A stretch of DNA of 64,000 nt, from positions 44,382,243-44,446,242 of the forward strand of contig OZ017796.1 of assembly GCA_963969395.1 (NCBI GenBank). Direction: 5' to 3'. Positions 12,885-27,000 of the stretch are shown here, one piece after another; positions within the stretch are counted from its first letter, which is position 1, and each line of letters begins with the position of its first letter. The DNA comes from Pseudoscleropodium purum. Lineage: Eukaryota; Streptophyta; Bryopsida; Hypnales; Brachytheciaceae. A model generated the notes under the pieces. It was not told the origin of the DNA, ran no database searches, and was given only the letters and a program-made list of their open reading frames with translations. The position numbers and the translations under genes were made by a program.

Positions 12885-13225
12885 GTTAAGTTTTTTAAAA
12901 ATAATTCCACAAAAAGACTAATGTGAGAAATAGATAGAGCAATCAAAACTTTACTTTTTTGACAAAGCATGCCAATTTGTTATGATTTTTTGTAGTGTAT
13001 TGTCTAATTGGTCCAAAAGAGTCTCTATAATTGTCTCACTCCCTCACCTAATAAAAATAGTCACAATATTTCCTAACATAGCTCCAAAAGGAAGTCTTAA
13101 AAAGTTACCCTTTGTGATGAATTTACACTCAATAGGAGGAAATTCCTATTGTAGTCACTAGTCACTCCATTACCATCATCCAAGACATTAATTGTGGCCA
13201 CTAATTCATCCAAATGTTTGTCATG
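12885..13225 (+). repeat. Diverged direct repeat, right copy
   Basis: Second copy of the sequence at 7245-7590, same orientation, about 5.6 kb away. See that entry for the shared blocks. Between the copies lie two MITEs and one TTAA-bounded element, so if the pair are terminal repeats of one retrotransposon, its body has been invaded and eroded. Confidence 0.5.
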
Positions 13226-14025
13226 GGTTGATGCTAGTTGACCTTATCAAAGTTTGGAGTGGATAGAAAAGTCTTTCGTCTTTCTACATTGCGTGACAAA
13301 GTTTGCAAACATTCATTCTTCCTAGTCTTAGTGTACAATTTTTATACTATGCAAAGTTGAGTTTTAAATCCCTGACAACAAAGACCTTTTTAACTACTTG
13401 TAATACAAATTTTAGAGTTAGTTGATAGGTTTAGCATATTTTAAGCATCTTGTAATAAGAGGCTATCCAAAAACAATACTTGCTCTTTTCATAGCAACTC
13501 AATCTAAATGATCAGTGTAAAGATTACATATTTGTTTCAAAGTAAGATTTTTTTCTTTAATAAAGTAACAAATTTCACAATTTGTACAAAACACGTGCTC
13601 TTCACAAATGAATTTTCCATGTCTAAAAAATTAATTTAGGGATAACCTAGTTCCCCACAAACTAAACATCCTCATGTCTTTTAACTTAGTGGTAGAAATG
13701 AAATGAATAATAGCTTTTGGTAACATCTAAAAGGTTCTCATTGCTAAGACATTCTAAAGCCATCATTTGCACACTCTAATAGTGCCACTTATCTTATACA
13801 TCTTAAAATGTCTTTATGCTTCATTTATACAAATAATTAAACCCCTTTCAGACTTTTTCCATTACTATATAATTTCCATATAATGGAATCTTTCCTTGGA
13901 TGATGGAGATAGTCAAAAAGACAATACTAGGTAAGCCACCCTACTGAAGTCGCACTTTCCACTTTAGTTCCTTGAAGGGTTGAAGAAGAAGTATCAGAGT
14001 TTTTTTCACTCATGAAGAAACTATA

Positions 14026-14152
14026 TACAATGTATTTGGAAGTGATGGCATAGGAATTTTCTGCAGCCCACAATAAAATCATGTACTACATACAATGTAA
14101 TTGGAATGATGGCATAGGAATTTTCTGCAGTCCACAATAAAATCATGTACTT
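14026..14152 (+). repeat. Two-copy tandem duplication, about 63-bp unit
   Basis: The block TACAATGTA.TTGGA..GATGGCATAGGAATTTTCTGCAG.CCACAATAAAATCATGTACT occurs twice back to back (about 14026-14088 and 14091-14152), with only a few differences. It is a recent local duplication in non-coding DNA. Confidence 0.85.
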
Positions 14153-14874
14153 TTTGGGACTTCTGGGGGCTTTCTGGGTGTAGGACCATTACAGAATGAG
14201 GCCATTATAGGACCAAGACATTTTGGTCAATATGACATCTCAAGATTGCACATTAATTAGATTAAAATATAGATGCCATTAGGTTTCCATCTTGCATAGG
14301 CTATAATGCAGCCATTCCTTGAGTGGCCATAATAGTCTTGCTGTAAGTTCTGCAATATGGCACCATGATGATCTGTAGTTGTCATTAGCATATAAAAATA
14401 TAAAATAAAAGATAAGCTCCCATCCCTTAGGCCAACTCTGACACAGCAAACCATGTTAGGAGCCACAACCAATGTACACAAGGACAAGCCAATATGATTC
14501 TGGGCAAGGACAGAGTTTGAAGTTTGGACTGAGTGACTGACACTGGTACTGTGCAGCTAATGACAAGCACTTCCATACAGTGGCTTGCTTCCAAGTACTG
14601 TACTATTATCATGGTCCAAAACTCCAAATTCAGCTCCTGGTCCTTGTGAAGGAGCATGGCAAATTGGTGTCCCAAGAGGCAATCACAATTACTGCTGGTT
14701 TGAACTAGAAGTCCAGGAAATACCACCACAGCTTCTGTACTGTACAATAAATGGCTCCGAATGTTGAAGTACAACCAAGTTTGGTGTACTCATCATTTCA
14801 CTGGAATCACTAAACTGCCAACAAGTTTGTACTACTCAGTTTTAAGTATTGAACAAGCCATTGCGAAAAAACAG

Positions 14875-14909
<35 letters not shown>

Positions 14910-14910
14910 T
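14875..14910 (+). repeat. (ATA)n microsatellite
   Basis: About twelve uninterrupted copies of the trinucleotide ATA/AAT, just beyond the stop codon of RRP5 and possibly within its 3' untranslated region. Confidence 0.95.
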
Positions 14911-15059
14911 AATGAGTGAAGGCAAACTCCCTTTGAAAATCAATATTCTCAACAAAAAACACACAATGGAAACAGTATCTATATCTAAACGTACGTCAGG
15001 TGCTAAGATACACATCTGATGTATGTATCGCTCATTAGATTCCTCAGAGTTGATTCGCT

Positions 15060-18000
15060 TCAACCAAGCTTTGTGTCAACGTACTCCATGGCCTTCCTTT
15101 TGACGTGGTCTATGCGTTCCTCATCACCTTGGGTCTTTTCAAAATCCAGATACTTCTTGAAGAGGAACTACACACAGTAACAGAATAATAAGCATCATAT
15201 ACAGCACTTTGTAAAGAGTCATTTCTTTGAAACGCAATTGACAACAGAATTTTCAGAAGTCAGTTCCGTTGCTGAAGAGCAGAAATAATACCTTCATCTT
15301 GAGGGGTTTGAGTTCCAAGCAGATCACTCTCTCAAAAAGAGCTCGAATTACAGGAATTTCACCCACTCGGATTTCCTGCAGCGAGAAAAATCAGTAGACG
15401 ATTCAGTTTGATATGAGGATGCCCAATAGACGAGAAAAGACCTGAACAAAAGAAGTGCTTCCCCAGGACTTATTTCAAGGGTTTTGCAAGATCCGGTGAC
15501 AACGAACAGGTTCACAAGAATACAGCTGTGATCAGCCAGAGAACCACTAAGTCCCATTACAACCTAAAATGGGGGTCAAAGCACTTTTGCGTGGCTCCTG
15601 TGGAGACCTCTCCTAATTCAATTAAATTTATTTTTGACTAACACAAGCAATGACTTTCATTGATTCAATTGAGATATAACAATTTAGCTGAATTGAAATT
15701 TTCACATTAGGATCAATCAAACAGGGCAATATAAAACCGTGATAATTCTGTCCTTCAGGGTTAAGAGAAGCTAAAAAGGGTACCTGATCAAGATAGACAC
15801 TCCAGAGGTCAGTCCTTTTTGGGTAATTCCGAAGTATTCCCTCAAAAATAGACCTTGCACGTTCCACAGACCCGGTTCTGAACTCGAGCAGTGCAGCTTG
15901 GCTGATGACTTTTATGTGCTTACGCCGTGGCAAGCTCAGAAGTGACTGGTCTAAAGCCTTGTGAGCTGCATCGCCCATATCTCTTGCCAATAGGCTCTGG
16001 ATTTGTCTTAACCAGACCTGACAAGCACAGGCGATGGAAGGTGATTCAGTTACCTTTTTTAGCACTGTAAGCAGAAATCCTAACAGAATGTTCAGGAAGT
16101 CGAGGCCAGCCATGTTTTTCAGCACGATTCTACTGAATGTACTCGTCGTTGCGATGAGTTTTGGTATCAAAAGCCTACCTTTGCAGAAGTGTTGAATTTC
16201 CGAGTCATTGTCTTCAACAACTGATCAGCCATATCATGCTGAGGACCCTGAGTTTGTCTAGGATTTTCATAAATACCCAACAGTGCAAAGTAGAGCTTCT
16301 TTGGGTCATTATACTGTAAGGCCCTATTAAAAAGTGTCAAGACTGCCTCCTGCATAATATAAAAATTCCATCAGTTCGAAAGAATTCTTGCTACTACTTT
16401 TTTCGCGTAACAAAATTTAGTTCACGGATAAACTAAAATATGTTACTGCAAGTGGAAATTCAACTACAGGTAATAAAAAGATTTTCTGAAATAAGTCGAA
16501 CCTTGGTAGGATTGCCATAGACATTTTCAAGGTTCAAATAAGCTATCCAGACGTTCAGCTTCTCTGATTCTTCCCTGTAATTTATCGTTTGCAAGGCCCT
16601 ACACCAATATCAACATGGTCCAATAAAATGTCAGTGTCTTACGTTTAGTGTCTGTAAAATGATAACACTCCCAATTTAATAAGTATAAGTAATGTTCAAC
16701 CTTTCAGCAACAGCTCGCGCTTTTTCAACGTCTGCAAGCTGAAGTAGGAACGCCATGTACTTTATCCAAACAAGACTGCTATTTGGTGATGTTCGTACGA
16801 GAGCCTCAAACTCATCCACAGTTTCCGGAGCCTGGTTACCCTTCAACCGCTTTTCTTCTGCTGCAGTAATTTCTGCCTCACTGCAGTGGCAATTGACAGA
16901 GGTTAATAACCAATCTGAAAAATCTGCTGGTTTTCCCTTGTTAACATTGGCATTCGGTAATATTGGATGGCAACAGCTGTGAGGAATATGTAGGCTCTTT
17001 AAAAAATTGTTTGAAGGTCTAACTTGAGGACACTTACCGCTGTTCTCTCAACCGCTTCTTGGCTCTTTTAGTTAGTTTCTTCGCATCTTCAGATTCCTTA
17101 TCCTCTTCTTCCTCAGAATCGACGCCTGGTTGAGACTCCTCCTCCAACTCAACTTCCAAAGGTGGAGCTACCAAAGTAGCAACACCTGCCTCAACAGTAT
17201 CATCCTCAGAAGCATTTTCATCATCGTCATCCTCCTCTAAGTTATCCAAATCAACTCCGTTCTCCTCTTCTGACTCGTCTTCACTCTCTGCATTACCAGG
17301 GCGTCCATATAAGATAAGGCAAATTCAATAAAAACAGGTTACATCCTACAACGTCCAACAGACAAAGTAATGACAAAGTTGTCTCGTTCAATCACCATCA
17401 TCGCTATGAGCTCCTTGTAACTCCACCGTTTTTTCCACATCCTGGTCCTCTTCCTGAGATTCTTCACTATCATCATCCGATATATCTTGGTCGTTTGCGA
17501 CCTCCATACCATCCCTCTCAGACACGGGTTCCACATGTGTATCTTCTTCTAAGAAGTAAGACTCCTTAAGACCAATTGAAATTCTCTGATTGGAAGGGTC
17601 CACCTAGAAAGACGAGAGGGAAATCCATTAAGATATTAAAAAAAAATCTCAAAAAATGAAGAACAGAGAAACCTACGCTTGGTGGGATTCACAAACAGTA
17701 TCAATTCCAGAATGCTGCCACAGAAGAAAACAATTTCAAGCAGAACTATGGAGGCACTTCCCGCCTCGTACACAGCGTCTTTGCCGGAGAGGAGCAAATA
17801 CATCAAGACGCAGACGAATAGGTAGGGTTTCACACCTTTACAATACGAGCACGCACACGTTCACCAATTCTGTAACGTTCGTCAACATTATGCACATAAT
17901 AGTCCCCAATTTCGGAGATATGACACATAGCCACCTGATGCATGTTACATCAATTGATAAGAAAATCTTCCAACTCAGTATTGCAACAGAATCATCCACT

Positions 18001-21000
18001 AATTGGGGACCAACCATCACTGCTGCGACATTAGATAAGCGTTTGTTCCCTCAGCATTTTTTCGTACACTCCAAGTCAGCCTGTGTGATTACACAAGTCT
18101 CCGAATGAATCAAGATTAAAATCTTGCAAATGCTTACCCTGCCAGAACTTGTAGTGAACAAAACTATGACAAGGACCACACCCAGAGCACTTGCCCTTGA
18201 AACCTTGCAAATCTTGCGAGAGATCTACATGAGTAGAGTGGAACGATGAACTTACCACACTGCTCTGCTCAATAGTTACAAACATTCCAAACCTCTCAAG
18301 TCGCTTTATGGTACCAAAAACAATTTCACCCTCCTTGAAATCTTCGAAACGGCGACCCAAGAGATTGCTGGTAGGTTCTTTCTTTTTCTCGTTGGAGTTC
18401 TTCAGGCTCATATCTACTCTTCCTGAATCAGGCTCGAAACTGACGATCCTGTTTATAAGACAGTTAAAAGGGTCTAATCAGTTGGTGTGACATTTAACAA
18501 TAGAAGACATCACTATAAAGTGGTGAAAAGCTACTCGAATTGATACACAGCCCCCAAAGACTCGTCAAACAGATCATGTCGATATTCCCGAACACTGAAT
18601 AATACTTCATTTAATAAAGTAGAATTCGAACGTGGGATTTAAGAACCTACCTCCCTGTGACCAACTTTCCAGGGGGGAAACTTTCGGCAGGATCTTTAAC
18701 ATAAGTGTTGGCTAGATTTGAGATGAGAATTCTTGCATCCACGTTAGGTGCCAAAGTAACAAAGCAGCCTTTACTAGTAGCGCTCTTAACGAAACCCTGC
18801 GCATGTCAGGTAGTAATGGTTCACAGTAAAGCATGGTGAATTATGAATACCAACGTAAATGAAGCCCAAAGCTACAAAAGTGCTTTCTGAGCCGAGATTT
18901 TCAAAACCTAGATCGCATAACACAGTCTTCTCCATCCATTGTAAAACATCAGGAGTGTTAAGATGAGGTGACCAAACAAGTCTCACCTGAACTTCAAGAT
19001 TTTTTTTGAGATCATTAATGCTGTCAATCTTAACAGCGCCTGAGGACCTGTCCAGAGATGAACAATTCATAAAATCAAACAAGGCTTTCTGACTACTAAA
19101 ATAATGGCGACCAATCCAATCCATATTTTAATTAGTTACCTAAATTTCTCGGATATACTGGTCCCAATAATGTGACAAACGATGCAAAATGAGTCTTCCT
19201 GTAGAGATACAGATGCTTAGGGCCCAGAGCCGAGGAATCAGTATTTCAAGGAAGCGCAAAGCGGACGAACATGCGCACCTTGCGGTATCTAAGTCACCCT
19301 CAGGGACGGTTGCCGGGGCTGATCCACCCAAGGATTTCCGCAATGAAAGGTCGGTGAGAGTCTTCCCAGTAGAGCTTTTAGCGACGTCCAGAACAACACA
19401 GCGCACAAACTGGCCTTCATTGAATCCCGCCATGGGATCATCCTTCCATGAATCACTAAGATGGGTCACGTGAACTCTCCCATACACAGATGGTGCAATC
19501 TGTATACTTAATCCTCCAACACCAGGGTTAACTCGTGCAATTCGACCACCCAAGATATCACCCTTCTGGAACCCAACGGCTTGCTTATCATCCTTCACAA
19601 TTGAAGACTCCTCATCTTCTATAGGAGGAACGTTAAACTCTGACTTCTCCTGCTGTTGAAGAGGTTCCCTCAGAGTAAAATCTAGAGTCTGTTTCTCATG
19701 GTCAATAGCTTTAACAAGGCAGCTTACACCACTCCCTATTGGAAACCTTTCTGTGAATTTCTCTAACTCTGAAGGACTGGATGAGGAGTCTAAAATGAAC
19801 AGGCGGCCTCGAACGTGCGGAGCAACCAACAGCCAAGCCCAATCACTTTTCACCTCTTGCACGTAGGCTATTAAGCGTTGGCCAGTGAATATTTCCTTGA
19901 TCGATGGCAAACCCCCAGAACCAGCACTTCCCACAGCTACCTTCGAAGCATCTGCATCAAAGAACACAATCTTTAACAATTTGCCTAGTGGATAAAGTAA
20001 ATGTGTTCCACCATTACAATGTATGTGAACAAAGGCTACAAAAATAATCTTCAATAGACGATTGCAGGTTCCTCTTGGAACATGGACATCATGCATGAGC
20101 AGAAAGATGGAGCATTGAGTTGCCAGTCCCTGAAGTGGAAACTTAAGAGACCCCCACGGGTTTCAAGAACTCGTTATTAAAGTTTCCAAAAGTAGTTCAG
20201 ACTCTTCAACCTAGAAATTTTTTACAACTGCAAGACAGCAGTGCGAAAACTCCCAAGTCACAGATTACTGAAACTGTAATATGCAAGGGCTTCTCACAAT
20301 CGGATGGATAACTTGGGTAGCATCAAACTGGGCTGAAACAGAAGATCTTTACGCAGAAGAAAAAGAACCTGAGAGTTGAGAGGGTCGCAATGAAAGTTCC
20401 AGGACATGGATATGCTCTGAGCTGCCAGGAGTTTTCACCACACGTACTTTCTGTAACACTTTGCCCTTCACCTTTTGGCCTACTCTGAAGGAACTAAGAG
20501 GGTTTTCTTCTTCAAATTGATCCACGATCTGATGAGGTACACTTATCAATCATCAATTTTCAAGATGCTGCCGACATCGAAAAAATTAAGCAAAGACCTT
20601 GTGTTGATTCTTGTAGGTCTAGAATAATTTGTACACCAAGACGGAAAGGCATTTCAATCCTAATCTATGCCCATTCGACATATTGAGAAATGAAAGGTAG
20701 GGTACCGCTGAATGATGGAATGGGAAAAGAACCACACATTCGAGAAGCCAGCAATCATGATTTATAACATGCAACCGTCTATTTGCTCAGGAGTTCTCTA
20801 AAAATTAATTTCATCCGGACACAGTTGTCAAAAGTGTATGTAGCTGCAAATAGCCACAGATCAAATCACCAGAATAATGGAAACATCCACAACAATATGA
20901 GACTCACCTCAGTAATATGAACACGACCCTCCACCGTGGTACCTACTCGAACTATTAACTGTAGCTTCTCAATAGATATCACCTGGTCCATAATAAAACA

Positions 21001-24000
21001 AATAAATCAGTATCCTTAGTTGTCGTTAGTCGATAAACAAGGAATAACGAGGAAAATGGAAAGAAGATAGACATTTGTAGCAGAGAAAGCGCAAGTAATA
21101 TTTATCCGAGTTGCAAGACTATGGTCTACTTTCAAAGCAATAGTTCAGAATCCTTCACTCTAGTGATATCATAGAGGACGTACCTCAGCATCAACAATGG
21201 TGCCAATCTCCTTCTTTGATTCTTTTCGAAGTTTTTTCGAACTCTTGGGTGTAACTTGAGAAGAATCGCCGGTTTTGCTTAATAAGAGAAGTACCTTCTG
21301 GCCACTCGCCTTATCTCCCAAATTTTCCACCGTTGCTACCACTCTGTTCAGTCATTTACGAGAAAGTTTTAGATGACGACGTCAAATACTCCACTAGGAA
21401 TGATTTTTGGACTCTGTAGTTCAGTGGTTAGGGGGAAGGGTCCTCAGTCATCATGACCTTCATGCCAAAAGTGGAATAGAAGAAGGGGACAGTGATGTTA
21501 AGGACTCTCCTCTCTTCCACAATTCCTAAAACTTTGCTAAGTACAAACTTCTGCTTAAAGAATCTCCAGCCAACTACATGACAGAAATATGTTGAATGAT
21601 CAAAGCACAACATCCCAGAAGTTTCGGATCCAAAGATTTATAGGCGATTTATCAGTGTATGATGGATCACAACCGAACACGTCAGTATCATGTGCAGCAA
21701 TTTTGCATCTGATAGTGAAATCCATATTTACTAACTTAATATTCTTTTATCATTCCTTGCCTTAGCTCACCTCTGCCCTGGTTTGTAGAGCTGATGAGAA
21801 TCCTGTTGTCGAGAATTATAATCACCAGCGGCAGCAAATCCTATCACATTACCTTGCTCGGGAAGGGATAATACCTGAAATCATAGATAGCAAATTATTG
21901 TTTGATAGTTGTGATAGCAGTTCTTGTTGCTTGAGAAAAGCTTCGATAAAACAAAATAATAGACCTGATTAGTAGACAGAGAAAAACCGGCATAATATAT
22001 TCTAAAAAAACAAGGATATAGCATAAGTTGCCTAATCATAGTTCTGAACATATTTAAGAAATAAAAATTCTTGCGAACCCTTTACCAGATAGGTGTCCTT
22101 CACAAGTTCAACCACAGCCGCCACCTTCTGGTGTAGTTCTAAAGTTGTTACTGGATTTGGCCTCTGCTCGTTAAGAGAAACCAACAAGCAAGGGTCAGAC
22201 AAGATGTTTCGAATGCATGCACTAGATAGACTCTAGACGAATGACTTTAAGAAATGCAGTGTGCTCTAATTGTAAACTCCATGGTGCTATGGAATAAAAC
22301 AAACATATTACAAAAACGAGAGAGGAATTTAGAATTATTTCAAATGTGGCTAATGAGATACAACCTTTCAGTTTCATCATCTTAAATCAACAACAAAGAT
22401 AAGAAAACATTGACTTTGTAAAACTCCCACACTTACGACAAAACTACAGCACCCGTTGTCAGCATCAGTAGTGGTAAACTAATCAAAGGAATAAAATTCT
22501 GGAATACAGGTTTACTTACCAGGCAATCAGTCACCCCCTATTCATTATACCTTACATCAATGGGAAAGGAACCTTGAAATTCAAGAGTTCTAAAAATTTG
22601 TTTAAAACAGTGTTACATAGTTCAGACGTTGGAAGTGTACGGACACGGTTCACAGTGTTGATACATCGGCAACTTCATCCTCATACTCCTCAAGAAGCTA
22701 GTGCAAGTGCCGATCCATGAGGACCACACTTTGTTCCCAGCCGTCGGCAAGAATAGTAAGGGAGTAGCTAGCCATCAGCCAATGGTTTAATTGTATTGAG
22801 TCAAAAGAGGTGCACAAACCCATTTAACATGGTTGTGTCCTCAGGTGGAAATTCACAGTTCTCTCGATTGATAAATGTATCATTTAGATATCCTCAAGTT
22901 GATGGATACAACAAGAAGGGCATCTCCAATGAAAGGCATACAACGATAGTCATTCTAAATGGTCACCTCATTGAACTCTATGAGTACTCTTAATGTCACA
23001 GACTATCAAAGGTGGCATATCATTGGATCGATTACCCGCTCTTTACATGCAAAAAGGGAGGTTCAATCCAAAATAAAATCACGAGAAGGTAATGGTCGAA
23101 CCTTTTTGCTCTTCTCCTTTTTACCCTTGGTTGCTTCTTGATTACTGACTTGGAGCAACTCAGGCCGCAGTGTAAGATCCACAATCCCGTCTGCTTTAAC
23201 AACATCGAGCACTCTTGCTTGAACCGACCTGCCCACTTCTACAGGATCGCCCACTGTTGAAATACCAAGAAGTCAGTTCTCGCTACCCAGAGATTCCAAA
23301 TAAAAGGACATGAAAGACATAGATAATAAGATCAGAACACAAACAATTGTGTCGAGGATTCAATTCACTTTCTTAGCACTATTAGTGCTAAGAAATTCAA
23401 TTATTGTCAAGGATGGGCAAACCACAGACGCTAAACGTTATTAAACCTCACGTTGGTAGTGTGTGACGAAGCCAACGATATCTTTATGACTCGGAATTTT
23501 GACAATGACACCATAATCCTTAATTTCCTGTACTTCTCCAGTTGTAAAAGTTCCAATTGCCAAGTTCTCCGTCCATTCTAAATTGGAAAGTTCGCTTGCC
23601 TCCACTAGCTGCATAAATCAAAATATAAAACATGAATACCCCATTGAGACTCCCTCGCGGTCGAAAGCCTACGGAACCAAATTACAATTTCTGTTTTTGT
23701 AATTGGAAATACAGAGTCAGACATTTGAAAAACTTAAGAAAAACACAAGAACAAAGAGTTCTAATCGTTTAACCTTCTCCTCTTCCAAAAAGTAACCATG
23801 GATTAGAGAGGCGTCCGTTGAGAAGCACACTGACTGTTTCAAGCAAAGGCTGAATTTTCCAGTATCGTGGTAAACCTGGACACAAGACTTTCTTAGCTAA
23901 GGATCAAGGTGTGACTTGAACAAATGCTCACAAATGTAAATGTTATTCAGCATATAACACGATATCGTTGATAAATGTCTCAAGAGAAACCCTATTGAAG

Positions 24001-27000
24001 GTCGTATAGTTGTCGTGGCATCACATGACTGGCATGAGGGCCATCAATTTTGACACGGCTATCAACAAACTCTGATTAATGTGTAAAACTCAAAAAACAT
24101 CAATTACAGCTAGCAACTTGAGAACGCCCCCTAAACTGATTAAATATTCACTAGAGGTGACACAGAAAAGCAGAGTTCTTCCGTTCACCTCAAGCACTTG
24201 CGCTCGCACAGATTGTCCAATCTTGAAATGGTTGCTGGGATCACTTACAAACTCATCAGCCACCTGCATATCATGCAAGCAGGTTGTAAGTCAACAAGGG
24301 CTGCACAGAGAAGGCAACCGTACAACTTTCAGTCAAATACAAACTCAATCATTTATACAAATACAAATACAAACTCAATCATTTAACCTGAATTCTAATG
24401 AAGACTTCGGACGACTACGTTTAAAGAGCAAAACATGAAGTACCTGAGGAATGCTTGCAAGCCCTGTTAGGCGCCCTAAGAATCGAATAAAGCAACCTTT
24501 TTCCGTGATGCTCGCTACGAAACCCTGCAAAAGAACAAAATAAATTCAGCAATATACAGTTGACCTCCAACTCAGGAACATACAAGGAAAAAAATATCGA
24601 ACTTCGAAATTTCAGGATGGCTTGCATCTAGTGATGGCTACATTTTTCCGCGAGCGCAAGCAGACTAGATGGACAAAAAGCGAGAGGGTAACTCTTGGGC
24701 ATACAAAGCAAGTACAAGTATCCTTGCGAAGTACCCAGAAGGAATGTTACATAACATTGCAAATACCCAAATGGAAGTCTGCTCACTTACAATATTCAGA
24801 AGTCAATATGTTTACATGACCTGGTACACGAGCAAAACAGAAAGGTTTCCATACCGGAATGACAGACTGAGGTTGTAGTTGTGATATGTCCGATGGAAGG
24901 GATGAAGCAGCCTGCAACAGGGAATGCTTGGCTGAAACAATCAACTTCTGTTTATCTGTGACTTCTGAAGAAGTAAAAGGGAACACAGTCAACGAGACTT
25001 TTTCGTTGCCCATAAATACTTAAACCAGGCACGAGAAGATATTTGTAACACTCAACTGGCGAACCTGAGCTACTTGGAGCAAGAAAACTACAATGAACGG
25101 CAATGAAAGCTTCCAAACCAATCCTTTTGAACAACAAGCCCTGGTCTGCTAAATCTGGGATTAAGACATCCCAACCAAACATCTGCGTAGTATACCAAAA
25201 GAGACATAAAATTCAAATAATCAAATACAAGTCTCAAAGACCTCAATGGCGTACCCAAGACAAGAAGCTGGTCAATTCGCACGCCAACTTTCATGACAGC
25301 CTTCAGCTGGTCAATATGACCTGCGCTCCAAAAAGAAGTGTCCGATCAATTCCTCAACACGCAAACGAATAAAACTCCTTATAATATCAAACAGCTTACG
25401 ATCGTAGAACGCAATGTTAACTGTAATGGGATGCTACAATGGATTGAAGTATCTCAACAGATTAGACGGAGATCTAAACGAAAAAGAGATATCTAAAGAG
25501 CAGAGATTATTCCTACCCAGGTTGTCAGACAAGTGAGGAAAATTTAAGTATCCCTTGATTGAGCCTCTCGCAGTAGAAATATCCATTATAAAGACATTGT
25601 CATTAACATGAGCTACGGTACCAGCAACTACAGTCCCCGGGTTCACGTCAACCACTTCAACTTCTGAGGCATCATCTCTGCATGATAAACATGATGTCAA
25701 ATGAGTGAAAAATGAACGCTACTACACCCAAATAATACATACAAAGAAGAAAAGAGCAAGAAACATTCCAGATATCGAGTGCAGTGAACATATGGGCAAG
25801 ATTTTCAATGATTAGATAATTTGCAAAGAACGTAGTTGTAGATTTCAAGAAGAGATGATATATCAAATATTTAAGAGCTTTCAGATTAACTAATTCGGAT
25901 AAACCTTGAAGAAGTCGTGACAAAGCTAAGGGAAAGGCGGCGGCCTAAAGGATCTGAACGAAGAACTCGACACTTGATACTCTGGCCAACTTGAAAAACG
26001 TTTTCAGCTTTCACACCTTCCTCGATACCAAGAGCAGACCTGCAGCAAGAGATGACACAACAATAAACATGGAAGGAGAATTTCAGGATATGCTGAGTGT
26101 GCACACTAATTGAGCATGGACTCTAGTAGTGACCATTTCATTACACCCTGGTGATGGAGTCGAAGCGTGAAGTCCCTGTAAGCATGTGTGTGACGGCGTA
26201 CTACTTGTTTAGGTAAATCAAAAATTAGAAGAAAAGCAATATCACAAATAATGCAACAATGTTCCGAAGAAGAAAATTCAGGAATGATGTTTGTATCTAT
26301 GAGCCGTAGGTAAAGGAGCAAAGGCGTACTTGTGGACCAATCCTCTAACTTCGTTGTAGAAGCTCACGAAGCAACCAATATCCTCAACACCAGTGATGAA
26401 TCCATGCGTCACCAGTCCCTCCACAGCATCCTCATAGCTTGTTATAGGGCTTAACTTCGACGTAACCTGCGACAGGGACCTTATTAGTGTGTAACCAGGA
26501 AAAACAACCACGGGCATGAGTTCCTAGATCCATGAACAGATAGATGTAAGTGCTCCGCCCATATGAAAAACCTAGCGCTACTTGAACATCAACAGATTGG
26601 ACTGGTATTACTCACCAATGTTCTTTTATGAGTCAACGTTATCTTCTTTGTTTCTTGATCACAGGTCAGCACACGAAAATTCAATTTCGCTCCAACCTGT
26701 AGTAGACCACCATATATTTATGTGTCCACAAAATAAGAACACCTTACGTTTATCAGAACATATAGCTCTTCAGAAATACATAGAAGATTACTTTAGAAAT
26801 CCTTAGCTGTGAAAAAACTGTCGTTATATCATCCTCATATATTTGATCAAAAAATATGCAGAATTTATATCAAAACACCTCCAACTGTCCAAAGCATAGA
26901 CTCTGAACATAATGGTTGGCTGACACCACTAACCTGAAACTTGGAACTAATAGTGGACCGCTGAAACTCTGACATGTGCTGAAGTGGGCACAGAGCCTTT

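Larger units (their letters stand above)
13226..15059. other. Region downstream of RRP5; no gene seen
   Basis: The part nearest RRP5 (about 14150-15059) is less AT-rich and may include its 3' untranslated region, since RRP5 is read leftwards and stops at 15060. A minus-strand open frame of 115 codons at 14427-14774 lacks recognisable content. Nothing else is identified. Confidence 0.4.

Noticed and set aside
14427..14774. 115-codon minus-strand open frame downstream of RRP5
   Set aside because: Composition follows the background and no family is recognisable; more likely RRP5 3' or intergenic sequence.
21405..21445. tRNA-like stretch (TAGTTCAGTGGTTAG, resembling a D arm)
   Set aside because: No matching acceptor stem, anticodon stem or GGTTCGANTCC T-arm follows at the right distance, and it lies in an RRP5 intron.
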